From assembly GCA_041308645.1 (NCBI GenBank), contig JBFZBC010000010.1, positions 1-11,506 on the forward strand: a stretch of DNA of 11,506 nt. Reading direction: 5' to 3'. This DNA comes from CAIJXO01 sp041308645 (GTDB lineage Bacteria; Patescibacteriota; Minisyncoccia; Phycocordibacterales; GWA1-40-21). Of the stretch, positions 1 to 7,486 are shown piece after piece. Made by a program: the position numbers and the translations under genes. Below the pieces are notes generated by a model, which worked only from the letters and a program-made list of their open reading frames with translations, did not search any database and was not told where the DNA came from. Position 1 is the first letter of the stretch, and each line of letters starts with the position of its first letter.

Positions 1-126
1 GCTGACATTTTTGCTCTTAGACGAGAAAATGATAAAATAATATTAACGACAACAATAGCTGCTGAAGGTTCAGGAGCCGTTAGGAGTTATGATTTGGAAG
101 ATAAATTTATCTTTATATTAGAATAA
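1..126 (+). CDS. 3' end of an unrecognised protein (partial)
   Basis: An open frame runs in from the left edge in frame 1 and stops at TAA 124-126, giving 41 C-terminal residues that end YDLEDKFIFILE. A rho-independent-type hairpin follows about 35 nt later, which supports this being the true end of a plus-strand gene. I do not recognise the family. The fragment alternates hydrophobic and charged residues in a beta-strand-like way and has no visible motif. It is not the C-terminus of ribosomal protein S15, the gene that commonly precedes pnp in other bacteria. Direct evidence is limited to the open frame and the terminator. Confidence 0.6.
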   Translation, partial: ADIFALRRENDKIILTTTIAAEGSGAVRSYDLEDKFIFILE

Positions 127-160
127 ATAAAGCTAAACAAACTCTTTAATTTATGCTAGG

Positions 161-192
161 ATAAAACTCACTTAGGAATAGGTGAGTTTTAT
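161..192 (+). terminator. Hairpin terminator after the partial first gene
   Basis: AAAACTCAC (163-171) pairs perfectly with GTGAGTTTT (182-190). Flanking A/T pairs extend the stem to 11 bp around a 10-nt loop. T-rich sequence follows (TTTTATTAATTT). It lies between the partial gene and pnp, so pnp should have its own promoter. Confidence 0.75.
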
Positions 193-229
193 TAATTTAA
201 TATGGGTTTGGTCTTGGGATATGCAGGTT

Positions 230-250
230 TTAAAGGGCTTAACCTTTTAA
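230..250 (+). promoter_or_regulatory. Possible hairpin in the pnp 5' leader
   Basis: TTAAAGGG (230-237) can pair with CCTTTTAA (243-250), 8 bp including one G-U, around a 5-nt loop. It sits 31 nt before the pnp start. In Escherichia coli, pnp is autoregulated through a leader stem cut by RNase III. A similar role here is only inference, and the stem is short. I see no convincing -35/-10 pair between the upstream terminator and the pnp ATG. Confidence 0.25.
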
Positions 251-281
251 TCTGAAATCTCCAGATCAAATCTCAAATCAT

Positions 282-2441
282 ATGAAAAAAAGAGAATTTT
301 CTATGCCATTAAATGGCAAGACATTGTCTGCTGAGTTTAACGACCTAGTAGAAAATGCTAACGGGTCAGTTATTTTAAGATATGGTGGTACTACCATCTT
401 AGCCACGGCGGTTATTAGTAAAGAAGAAAAAGTGGGAGGTGATTATTTACCTCTAACAGTTGACTATGAAGAAAAGTTTTATGCTTCCGGCTTAATTCTT
501 GGTAGCCGTTATACTAGACGTGAGGGCAAGCCTTCTGATGAAGCTATTTTGTCTGGCCGAATTGTAGACCGAACTATCCGTCCACTTTTTGATCAATGGA
601 TTAGAAATGAAATTCAGGTGGTCATTACCACTTTGGCAATAGATGAGGACGACCCAGATGTATTAGCGGTAGTAGCGGCCTCACTCGCTATTGGCGTGTC
701 AAAAATTCCTTTCCATGGTCCAGTCTCAGCCGTCAGAATTGGTAAACACAAAACTGACAGCGTGTTCGAAATCAACCCAACTTATGTTGAAATTGAAAAT
801 GAACGTTATGAAATAGATTTGGTAGCTTGCGGTAAGGATGGCAATATAAACATGATTGAGCTAGCTGGTGATGAGGCTCAGGAAAATACCATAGCTGATG
901 CGATGAAAAAAGCTTCGGAGGAGATTGAAAAAATAAACGCTTGGCAGAAAAAAATAATAAAGGAAATTGGTGTAGAAAAAATTTCTATTCCTGCTCCAAT
1001 AATGCCAGAAGAAATTAAAAATTTATTTGCGACAGAAATTGAACTAAAATTAGAAAAATATGTGATGAGTGGTATCCCCGGAGGCTCAAAAATAGGAGAG
1101 ATTATGGATATATGGATGAAAATGGCCGAGGAAAAATATCCGGATATAAAATCATCTTTTGCCGAACATTTATTTGAAGAAAAAGTGGATGCTTTCATTC
1201 ATGAACAAGTTTTGAAACACGATAGAAGAGCCGATGGCCGAAAAATAGATGAAATTCGCCCTCTCTTTGCTCAAGCTGGTGGTATTTCGCCAATGTTACA
1301 TGGTTCAGGAATATTTTATCGAGGAGGTACACATATTCTAACTGCCTTAACCTTAGGTGGTCCAAAAGACGCTCTAAGTATCGATGGTGCTGAACAGTCG
1401 GCTGAGGCAAAACGTTTTATCCATCACTATAACTTTCCACCATACTCAACTGGAGAAACTGGCAGAATGGGTGGGGCAAACAGAAGAATGATTGGTCATG
1501 GGGCGCTCGCAGAAAAAGCTCTTGAACCAATGATTCCAAATAATTCAATTTTTCCCTATACCATTAGATTGGTTTCTGAAGCTATGTCCTCAAATGGTTC
1601 AACCTCTATGGGCTCGGTCTGTGCTTCTACTATTGCCCTCATGGACGGTGGTGTTCCAATCAAAGCTCCGGTCGCTGGTATTGCCTCTGGTTTAATGATG
1701 GATGAAAAGGGTAATTACAAAATTCTAACGGATATTCAAGGACCAGAAGATCACTATGGTGATATGGATTTTAAAGTAGCCGGAACAAAAAATGGAGTAA
1801 CGGCAATTCAAATGGATGTGAAAGTTGCTGGTGTTCCTATTTTAGCCTTAATAGAAGCCTTTGCTAAAGCTAAAACTGCTCGCTTAAAAATTCTTGATGT
1901 AATTCAAAAAGAAATTACTGAACCAAGAAAAGATATTTCTACCAACGCGCCAAAAATTTTGATTTTAAAAATTAATCCTGACCAAATTGGTGGAGTAATA
2001 GGCTCTGGAGGCAAAACAATTAAAGAAATTAAAGCAAAAACTGGTGCGGATATTGATATTGAGGATGATGGCACTGTTTATTGTACTGGTAAGGATGGCT
2101 CCGCAGAAAAAGCGAAACTCATCATTGAAGCCATGACTCACGTCTACCTAGCGGGAGAAAGATTTATCGGAACGATAACAAAAACTACTGACTTTGGAGC
2201 GTTTGTGAGAATTGGAGACACTGATAATGAAGGATTAGTTCATATCTCAGAAATTGCTCCATTTAGAGTTGATAACGTAAATACTTTCCTAAAGATTGGA
2301 GAAAAAGTTCCTGTAATAGTTAAAGGTGTAGATGAAAGAGACCGTATTAGTCTCTCAATAAAACTAGCTGATTCAGAGTGGGCAAAGAAAAAACTTCCAC
2401 CAAATCCAGCTACTCCTTCATCCCCTCCAGTCCAAAAATAA
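282..2441 (+). CDS. pnp: Polynucleotide phosphorylase (PNPase)
   Basis: PNPase degrades RNA 3' to 5' by phosphorolysis, releasing nucleoside diphosphates. It works as a cytoplasmic trimer and can also add tails in reverse. The 719 residues match the usual length (E. coli about 711). Domains in order: first RNase PH fold (about 8-145, with the RNA-contacting YTRREG at 77-82), helical linker (about 150-310), second RNase PH fold (about 325-545), KH domain (about 557-617, GxxG loop at 574-577) and S1 domain (about 625-695). The catalytic residues of the second core are present: D490, D496 and K498 in DHYGDMDFK. The ATG at 282 keeps the first beta strand complete. ATG 303 is an in-frame alternative but would remove it. 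There is no Shine-Dalgarno sequence before the start. Upstream is not rpsO, unlike the common rpsO-pnp order. A terminator follows directly, so it is probably transcribed alone. Confidence 0.97.
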   Translation: MKKREFSMPLNGKTLSAEFNDLVENANGSVILRYGGTTILATAVISKEEKVGGDYLPLTVDYEEKFYASGLILGSRYTRREGKPSDEAILSGRIVDRTIRPLFDQWIRNEIQVVITTLAIDEDDPDVLAVVAASLAIGVSKIPFHGPVSAVRIGKHKTDSVFEINPTYVEIENERYEIDLVACGKDGNINMIELAGDEAQENTIADAMKKASEEIEKINAWQKKIIKEIGVEKISIPAPIMPEEIKNLFATEIELKLEKYVMSGIPGGSKIGEIMDIWMKMAEEKYPDIKSSFAEHLFEEKVDAFIHEQVLKHDRRADGRKIDEIRPLFAQAGGISPMLHGSGIFYRGGTHILTALTLGGPKDALSIDGAEQSAEAKRFIHHYNFPPYSTGETGRMGGANRRMIGHGALAEKALEPMIPNNSIFPYTIRLVSEAMSSNGSTSMGSVCASTIALMDGGVPIKAPVAGIASGLMMDEKGNYKILTDIQGPEDHYGDMDFKVAGTKNGVTAIQMDVKVAGVPILALIEAFAKAKTARLKILDVIQKEITEPRKDISTNAPKILILKINPDQIGGVIGSGGKTIKEIKAKTGADIDIEDDGTVYCTGKDGSAEKAKLIIEAMTHVYLAGERFIGTITKTTDFGAFVRIGDTDNEGLVHISEIAPFRVDNVNTFLKIGEKVPVIVKGVDERDRISLSIKLADSEWAKKKLPPNPATPSSPPVQK

Positions 2442-2453
2442 ACTCGATTAAAT

Positions 2454-2485
2454 AAAAGACCCAGTCAAATTACTTGGGTCTTTTT
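2454..2485 (+). terminator. Rho-independent terminator of pnp
   Basis: AAAAGACCCA (2454-2463) pairs perfectly with TGGGTCTTTT (2475-2484) around an 11-nt loop, and the 3' arm runs into a T5 tract. It begins 13 nt after the pnp stop codon. Confidence 0.9.
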
Positions 2486-2489
2486 ATCA

Positions 2490-2518
2490 TTGGGAAAATA
2501 GAAAAATTCGGTTATAAT
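2490..2518 (+). promoter_or_regulatory. Sigma-70-type promoter of the 2529 gene
   Basis: A -35-like TTGGGA (2490-2495) and a perfect -10 TATAAT (2513-2518) are separated by 17 nt. Transcription would start near 2525, only about 4 nt before the ATG at 2529, so the mRNA should be almost leaderless. No Shine-Dalgarno sequence fits in that space. Confidence 0.7.
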
Positions 2519-2528
2519 AGATACTGTT

Positions 2529-3644
2529 ATGCCTCCAGAAGAAAAAACAAACAATAATATCCCCGGAGTAAATAAATATAAAATTGGAATTGATTCTGTT
2601 TTTAAAGGTAATTTAAATTCTCAGAATAAAAAGCCCGAACAAGATGTTCCGATTAGTGCCTACAGTGTGCTTACTAACCAAAAATATTCTCCTGATACTC
2701 TACCTATCAGTCAAAACATTACCCAAAAACCACCAGAAAGTAATATTGTTACCCCAAAATCTTTAGTGCGAACTTATAAAGGTGATCTAGAATCTGCTAT
2801 TAAAAATGATCATCTTTCTTCAATAAATATCGCTATTGCAGAAAATAAAAAAATCCAAGCGGAAATAAAAGCCGGTGTGCAAAGAGAGGATAATACCAGT
2901 AATGAATATTCAACAAGTAAAATAGCGATACTTGTCAGTGTCCTATTGGTTATAATAGGTATTATCTCCATCTCGGCTGTTTATATTTTTAAAAGTTCAC
3001 CAAAAATACCCGTGGTTCAAATCCAGGAGTTACCATCACTCATAACGACCGAATTTAAAAGTGAGTTAAATATAGATTCTATTTCTAAAAATAAACTGGT
3101 AAGTAATCTATCAACTATGTTAAATGATAGTCAGATTATCGTGAATAATTTATATAATATTTACCCCGTTACAGGAACTAGCACTAATAAAAGGATCCTA
3201 AACGCATTAGAATTTGTGACGGTGCTGGATTTCAACATTCCAGATATAATAAAGAGAACCTTATTATCTGATTTTATGGTCGGAACTTTTTCTTTCGGGA
3301 AAAACCTACCTTTTATTATTCTAAAAACATCGTACTTTGAAAATGCTTACGCAGGAATGCTCGCCTGGGAAGTTGATTTAGAAAAAGACATGCAAATAAT
3401 CTTTAGGCTTCCAGGCTATGAGACAAGAGGGAACATCGCTGACGAGCTGACTCCAACTCTAACTAAACGTTTTAATGATAGCGTGATTGTAAATAAAGAT
3501 GTGAGAATTCTAAAAGATAAAAATGGAGAGATAATACTTTTATACGGAATAATAGACAAAGAAACAATAATAATTACAGTAAATGATACAGCTTTTAAAG
3601 AACTTATCGATCGATTAAACAAAGAACGAAGTTTGAAGAGATGA
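2529..3644 (+). CDS. Single-pass membrane protein of unknown function, Parcubacteria-style
   Basis: The 371 residues form three parts. First comes a hydrophilic, Asn/Pro/Lys-rich N-terminal region (1-127), probably cytoplasmic, containing a short conserved-looking stretch SLVRTYKGDLESAIKND (78-94). A transmembrane helix follows (about 131-154, KIAILVSVLLVIIGIISISA). The C-terminal domain (155-371) is probably extracytoplasmic and has alternating hydrophobic strands, including LPFIILKTSYFENAYAGMLAW (about 260-280). There is no signal-peptidase site, enzyme motif or cysteine. The RTYKGD motif plus a late transmembrane helix resembles proteins I associate with Parcubacteria genomes, but I know no assigned function. 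The start is supported by the promoter whose -10 ends 10 nt upstream. It stands alone between the pnp terminator and the next promoter. A role in envelope structure would be a guess. Confidence 0.85.
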   Translation: MPPEEKTNNNIPGVNKYKIGIDSVFKGNLNSQNKKPEQDVPISAYSVLTNQKYSPDTLPISQNITQKPPESNIVTPKSLVRTYKGDLESAIKNDHLSSINIAIAENKKIQAEIKAGVQREDNTSNEYSTSKIAILVSVLLVIIGIISISAVYIFKSSPKIPVVQIQELPSLITTEFKSELNIDSISKNKLVSNLSTMLNDSQIIVNNLYNIYPVTGTSTNKRILNALEFVTVLDFNIPDIIKRTLLSDFMVGTFSFGKNLPFIILKTSYFENAYAGMLAWEVDLEKDMQIIFRLPGYETRGNIADELTPTLTKRFNDSVIVNKDVRILKDKNGEIILLYGIIDKETIIITVNDTAFKELIDRLNKERSLKR

Positions 3645-3674
3645 GAGTTCTGACTGTTTGCTTTACTGATTTTA

Positions 3675-3683
3675 TGTTATTAT
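3675..3683 (+). promoter_or_regulatory. Extended -10 promoter of the dksA-like gene (leaderless)
   Basis: TGT followed by TATTAT (3678-3683) forms an extended -10 element. The hexamer ends 6 nt before the ATG at 3690, which places the expected start of transcription on the A of the start codon. No good -35 is seen, which is usual for extended -10 promoters. The mRNA is predicted to be leaderless. Confidence 0.6.
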
Positions 3684-3689
3684 TTATAT

Positions 3690-4046
3690 ATGAAAAATAT
3701 AAACACATATAAAAAACTTTTAGAAGAGGAAAAGGAGAAACTTTTAGAAGAGTTATCTACTGTTGGTAAAGAAGACGCTAGTAATCCAAGTGGTTGGGTA
3801 GCGATGGAAAGTGATTTGGATGCTGATTCAGCAGATGAAAATGAAACGGCTGACGAATTTGAAGAGTTGGGTGAAAACGAGGCTATTATGAAAAAACTTT
3901 TAACACAATTAACTTCTGTAGAAAAAGCTTTAGAAAAAATAAAAGATGGAACTTACGGAAAATGTGACGTTTGTGAAGAGGAAATTCCGGAAGCTCGTTT
4001 AAAAGCCAACCCGTCCTCTATCACCTGTATAAAACATACAAAATAA
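3690..4046 (+). CDS. DksA/TraR-family zinc-finger protein (C3H finger variant)
   Basis: Members of this family bind in the secondary channel of RNA polymerase and modulate initiation, in some species together with ppGpp. The 118-residue protein has the expected layout. An N-terminal helix (about 6-24) and a second helix (about 64-88) should form a coiled coil, joined by an acidic tip (about 41-60, rich in D/E, corresponding to the DxxDxA tip region). A C-terminal zinc finger follows. The finger reads C92-x2-C95-x17-C113-x2-H116, so the spacing is exactly canonical but the fourth ligand is His instead of Cys. It is shorter than E. coli DksA (151 residues). It is co-transcribed with yifB, whose ATG directly abuts its stop codon. 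The specific name dksA is not certain, so no symbol is given. Confidence 0.9.
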   Translation: MKNINTYKKLLEEEKEKLLEELSTVGKEDASNPSGWVAMESDLDADSADENETADEFEELGENEAIMKKLLTQLTSVEKALEKIKDGTYGKCDVCEEEIPEARLKANPSSITCIKHTK

Positions 4047-5663
4047 ATGGGTTTTGCCAAAACATATAGCGCCCAGCCAAGTGTGCTGGGAGCTAGAATT
4101 ATTGATGTTGAAGTAGATATCTCCAAAGGATTAAACGCTTTCACTGTTGTTGGTCTAGGTGATAAAGCTGTAGAAGAGTCAAAAGACCGCATGGCCTCAG
4201 CTATAAAAAACTCCGGCTTCAAATCTCCAAAACAATCAAATCAAAAAGTGGTTATTTCTCTTGCTCCGGCAGATTTTAAAAAAGAAGGGCCGATCTTTGA
4301 TTTAGCTATGGCTATTACTTATCTGACTGCCAATGAAGAATTATTTTTTGATCCTAGTGGAAAAATTTTTCTTGGTGAACTTTCTTTGGATGGAAAACTT
4401 AGAAAAATTACCGGGGTTTTACCAGCTGTTGCTGAAGCTAAGAGAAAAGGTTTTACTGAAGTATATTTACCAAAAGAAAATGCAAAGGAGGCAGCTCTAA
4501 TAACTGATATTACAATATACGGTGCGGAAACTTTAGAAGAAGTTATTAATCATCTCACTTTAGATAACCAGAAAAAAGAAAAGATTGATCCTGAGATTTT
4601 TGAAGCGACAGAAGAAAACCGTTTTTATAAAAATTCTCTGACCGGGCAGGCTAAAAAAATTTCTAAACAACCCGCAACAGAAATCGAATACCCTGACGAA
4701 GGAAATGAGATTGATTTTTCTGACGTTGTGGGACAAGAAAGTGCTAAAAGGGGGCTAGAAATTGCGGCCGCTGGCGGTCATAATATTGCCATGTATGGTC
4801 CCCCAGGAACCGGAAAAACCATGCTCGCTAAAGCCTTTTCTGGTATTTTACCACCTTTATCATTTAATGAAATTATAGAGATTACGGGAATTCACTCTGT
4901 GGCTGGAACTTTGAAGGGTGACTTAGTTAGTACTCCGCCTGTTCGCTCACCACACCATACAGCATCATATGTTTCATTGGTTGGTGGTGGAACAATACCA
5001 AAACCAGGAGAAGTAACTTTAGCTCACCGAGGTGTTTTATTTCTGGATGAATTTCCAGAGTTTGATAAAAAGGTATTGGAGACTTTACGCCAACCATTAG
5101 AAGAAAGAGAGATTAGTATTTCTCGAGCCCGCGGATCTATCACTTTTCCGGCTAATTTTATTTTGATCGCGGCCATGAACCCATGTCCTTGTGGTAATCA
5201 TGGTTCGAAAACTAAAGAATGTATTTGTCGAGCTATTGATTTACTAAAATATCAACGTAAATTGTCTGGCCCAATCATGGATCGAATAGATATGTGGGTA
5301 GAAGTCTCTCAAATAAATCACAGTGATTTATCTGGTAAAAAAAGCAATGATCAAACAAAAAGAAACTCTATAATCCGTGAAAAAATCTTCCAAGCTAGAT
5401 TAATACAGAAAGATAGATTTGCTAATTTAAAACGTAAGATAAAAACTAACAGTGAAATGAACTCTAAGGATATTTCTAATTTAATTGACCTGTCTCAAGA
5501 AGTAAAAGAGGTTTTAGATAAAAGTGCGGTCCAACTTGACCTCTCAGCTAGAGCTTACCATCGAGTTATTAAACTCGCACGCACCATTGCGGATTTGGAA
5601 AGAAAAAAAGAAATAGAACTTCCTCACATTTTAGAAGCTCTCCAATACCGTCCTAAAAATTAG
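4047..5663 (+). CDS. comM: YifB/ComM family Mg-chelatase-like AAA+ ATPase
   Basis: ComM is a hexameric branch-migration helicase that helps integrate incoming single-stranded DNA during natural transformation. The 538 residues (E. coli YifB about 506) show an N-terminal ChlI/Lon-protease-like fold (about 20-140), then the AAA+ Mg-chelatase core (about 220-420) and the C-terminal Mg-chelatase domain (about 430-535). Visible motifs are Walker A GPPGTGKT (251-258), Walker B LFLDE (331-335), the family signature NPCPCG (378-383) with a further CIC (392-394), RIDMWVEV (413-420), and the C-terminal SARAYHRVIKLARTIADL (500-517). The start codon follows the stop of the DksA-like gene with no gap and no Shine-Dalgarno sequence, suggesting translation coupled by reinitiation. 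A linker of about 60 residues (160-220) is lysine/acid rich and poorly conserved-looking. It converges with the 5670-6203 gene with 6 bp between stop codons and no terminator between them. Confidence 0.95.
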   Translation: MGFAKTYSAQPSVLGARIIDVEVDISKGLNAFTVVGLGDKAVEESKDRMASAIKNSGFKSPKQSNQKVVISLAPADFKKEGPIFDLAMAITYLTANEELFFDPSGKIFLGELSLDGKLRKITGVLPAVAEAKRKGFTEVYLPKENAKEAALITDITIYGAETLEEVINHLTLDNQKKEKIDPEIFEATEENRFYKNSLTGQAKKISKQPATEIEYPDEGNEIDFSDVVGQESAKRGLEIAAAGGHNIAMYGPPGTGKTMLAKAFSGILPPLSFNEIIEITGIHSVAGTLKGDLVSTPPVRSPHHTASYVSLVGGGTIPKPGEVTLAHRGVLFLDEFPEFDKKVLETLRQPLEEREISISRARGSITFPANFILIAAMNPCPCGNHGSKTKECICRAIDLLKYQRKLSGPIMDRIDMWVEVSQINHSDLSGKKSNDQTKRNSIIREKIFQARLIQKDRFANLKRKIKTNSEMNSKDISNLIDLSQEVKEVLDKSAVQLDLSARAYHRVIKLARTIADLERKKEIELPHILEALQYRPKN

Positions 5664-5669
5664 AATTAC

Positions 5670-6203
5670 CTACAAGGAACTAATCTTCATTGATTTTAAA
5701 AGTCTTTTTAATGATTTCTCACCAAGAACATCAGAAAAATTATATTGTATATTTATTAATGTTGTTTCTTTTTCACTAATATTAGGAGTAATTAATAAAG
5801 CAAAAGCTTCAAAACTTTCTGCTCCACCAGATTTAAATCTAAAAGAAAAAAATTCTTTACCATCTATCTTTATTTTTTTTGAATCTATAAACTCAGAATT
5901 ACCTACCGCTCTTTTTCTCAAATACTCTTCATTAAAAAAATGCTCAGGTAAGCTTTCGTCTTCTGTCCATAAATCAACAGTGATTACCGGGGATGGATTA
6001 TAAACATCCTTGTACCATAGAAAAATATTATTTTCTATTTGTTCATCAGCTCTTAATAACTCAGGATAATCAAAAACAAATAGGCCACTTGTACTCTGGT
6101 AGGTAGAATATTTTATATTATCAAAAAAATAATTTAAATACCCAAACAGAGAAATACCCGCGATTATAATCACGACTAAGATTAATAAAATATATTTTTT
6201 CAT
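5670..6203 (-). CDS. Small membrane-anchored extracytoplasmic protein, unknown function
   Basis: The 177 residues start with a basic tip and a strongly hydrophobic helix (about 4-27, ending before GYLNYFF). This could be a transmembrane anchor or an uncleaved signal. A soluble domain follows (35-177) with alternating strands and aromatic residues, with no cysteines and no catalytic motif I can identify. A one-anchor, small beta-rich outer-domain layout is common in CPR genomes, and a PsbP/Mog1-like fold is possible but unproven. The gene is the second in an operon with the LysM/M23 peptidase: its ATG (6203-6201) directly follows the peptidase stop codon (6206-6204). It therefore probably works at the cell surface in the same process. 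Its stop codon lies 6 bp from that of the convergent yifB gene. Confidence 0.8.
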   Translation of the reverse strand: MKKYILLILVVIIIAGISLFGYLNYFFDNIKYSTYQSTSGLFVFDYPELLRADEQIENNIFLWYKDVYNPSPVITVDLWTEDESLPEHFFNEEYLRKRAVGNSEFIDSKKIKIDGKEFFSFRFKSGGAESFEAFALLITPNISEKETTLINIQYNFSDVLGEKSLKRLLKSMKISSL

Positions 6204-7277
6204 TTAGAAAGGATTTTTAGCCCCACGTACCTCAAAGTGTAAGTGTGGACCAGTAGATTTACCGCTATTTCCAGAATAACCTATAAGCTGACCTTGATTT
6301 ACAAACTGACCGACAGAAACTGTTTGACTACTCATGTGGGCATACCAAGTTTGCGTACCATTTGAATGTTTAATAACAACATAATTACCATAACCACCAT
6401 TCCAACCTGAACCCTTACTAGTAACCACAGTACCAGCTGCAGCCGCATAAAGAGGAGAACCGACCGGCATACCAAAATCAACTCCGTTACGGCCATGAAT
6501 ACCTTGAGTCTTACGACCAACCAAAAAGGGTTTAACAAAATAACCATTATTAACTTGCCCACCAGCAACAGATGATTTTGAGCCAGAAGATTTAGTCACG
6601 GAAATATCTACAGTTGCCTCCTCTCCATTTGGAATCATAATTGTATCACCAGGAATTATTGCATCAGTTACTTTTAAGTTATTATAGCTGGCAATTTCAT
6701 TTATATCTCCTTTATGATCTTTAGCAATTGTGCTTAAAGTATCACCCTTTTTTACGGTATACATAACACCATCAATAGGTAAAACATAAAGAGTTTGACC
6801 TACTTTAAGGGTAGAACTTTTAGACAAATTGTTGTACCAAAGGATAGTATTTATAGAAACATTAAACATACCAGCGATCTTAGAATAAGTATCTCCCTCT
6901 CTTACAATATAAGAAATAATAGAACTGCCAGAACCTCCTTTTTCACACACTGTACTTAAGGAAGGAATTGAGGGTGATAACAGAGCCTCTTCTCCATCAA
7001 CAACAATAGTCTCTTCGCAATCATCAATTGAAGGATCCACATTAGTTGGTGACTCTAAAAGAGTCATACTTTGTGAATTACTTTCAATAACAGATATGCC
7101 TTGAGCTGAAGCTTCTTGTCCAGAAAAGAAATCTGATATATCTGATATAAAAGAAATAACCCCAGCTTGGGTTACCACTGGAGTCAAAAATATACTAATT
7201 ATCAATATAAACAAAACAGCTTTTCTAAAAGAAAAACAAATACACTTAGTAAGATTAATTATAAAATGAGAATTCAT
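6204..7277 (-). CDS. LysM-LysM-M23 peptidoglycan endopeptidase, secreted or membrane-anchored
   Basis: M23 (LytM/lysostaphin-type) zinc endopeptidases cleave peptide cross-links in peptidoglycan, and LysM repeats bind the glycan. The 357 residues show a hydrophobic N-terminal segment (about 19-36) with a plausible signal-peptidase site near TQA-G (36-39). A linker follows, then LysM1 (about 122-167), LysM2 (about 172-216) and the M23 domain (about 245-357). M23 motifs seen are HGRNGVDFG (261-269), YAH (312-314) and the HxH of GPHLHFEV (343-350; H345, H347). The first zinc ligand is odd. The usual H-x3-D spacing would put His at 263, where there is Arg, and the only nearby His is H261, giving H-x5-D267. 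The protein ends shortly after HxH, as is normal. It is the first gene of a two-gene minus-strand operon. The divergent 209-bp gap to uvrD must hold its promoter, but I see no convincing one. Confidence 0.93.
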   Translation of the reverse strand: MNSHFIINLTKCICFSFRKAVLFILIISIFLTPVVTQAGVISFISDISDFFSGQEASAQGISVIESNSQSMTLLESPTNVDPSIDDCEETIVVDGEEALLSPSIPSLSTVCEKGGSGSSIISYIVREGDTYSKIAGMFNVSINTILWYNNLSKSSTLKVGQTLYVLPIDGVMYTVKKGDTLSTIAKDHKGDINEIASYNNLKVTDAIIPGDTIMIPNGEEATVDISVTKSSGSKSSVAGGQVNNGYFVKPFLVGRKTQGIHGRNGVDFGMPVGSPLYAAAAGTVVTSKGSGWNGGYGNYVVIKHSNGTQTWYAHMSSQTVSVGQFVNQGQLIGYSGNSGKSTGPHLHFEVRGAKNPF

Positions 7278-7281
7278 AGTT

Positions 7282-7349
7282 TAGGTAGTTATCAGAACAG
7301 CATCACAAACAATCATCTAAGGAAACGGGTAAAATAAGAAAACTACCTA
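7282..7349. repeat. Inverted repeat in the divergent M23/uvrD intergenic region
   Basis: TAGGTAGTT (7282-7290) and AACTACCTA (7341-7349) are perfect 9-bp inverted arms about 50 nt apart, just upstream of the minus-strand peptidase gene. They could be an operator or a leader stem, but 9 bp with a long loop in an AT-rich gap is weak evidence. Confidence 0.3.
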
Positions 7350-7471
7350 CTTTACAATGCTAGCAAAAAAAACCCTTAGAGGCAATACTTCGGTTAATAA
7401 ATGGTGGATATCTTTATTTAATATTTTGGCTAAAAATAAGGGTATTTAAGCTATATAATAAAGGACAATTA

Positions 7472-7480
7472 TGTTATAAT
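7472..7480 (+). promoter_or_regulatory. Extended -10 promoter of uvrD (leaderless)
   Basis: TGT plus a perfect TATAAT (7475-7480) ends 6 nt before the ATG at 7487. Predicted transcription starts at the A of the start codon. The -35 region (around 7452-7457, TATATA) is not consensus, as expected for an extended -10 promoter. There is no Shine-Dalgarno sequence. Confidence 0.7.
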
Positions 7481-7486
7481 GAGTCA

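Noticed and set aside
1195..1410. Minus-strand ORF of 71 codons inside pnp
   Set aside because: It is a shadow of the conserved second RNase PH domain, with no recognisable protein features; the same holds for the other antisense ORFs inside pnp, the 2529 gene, yifB and rsmA.
6332..6568. Minus-strand hydrophobic ORF of 78 codons within the M23 gene
   Set aside because: It is an out-of-frame reading of the M23 catalytic domain; the hydrophobicity comes from the reading shift.
7278..7486. Small RNA or tRNA in the divergent gap
   Set aside because: No cloverleaf or T-loop (GGTTCRANNCC) pattern and no terminator-like hairpin; only a 9-bp inverted repeat and the uvrD promoter are supportable.
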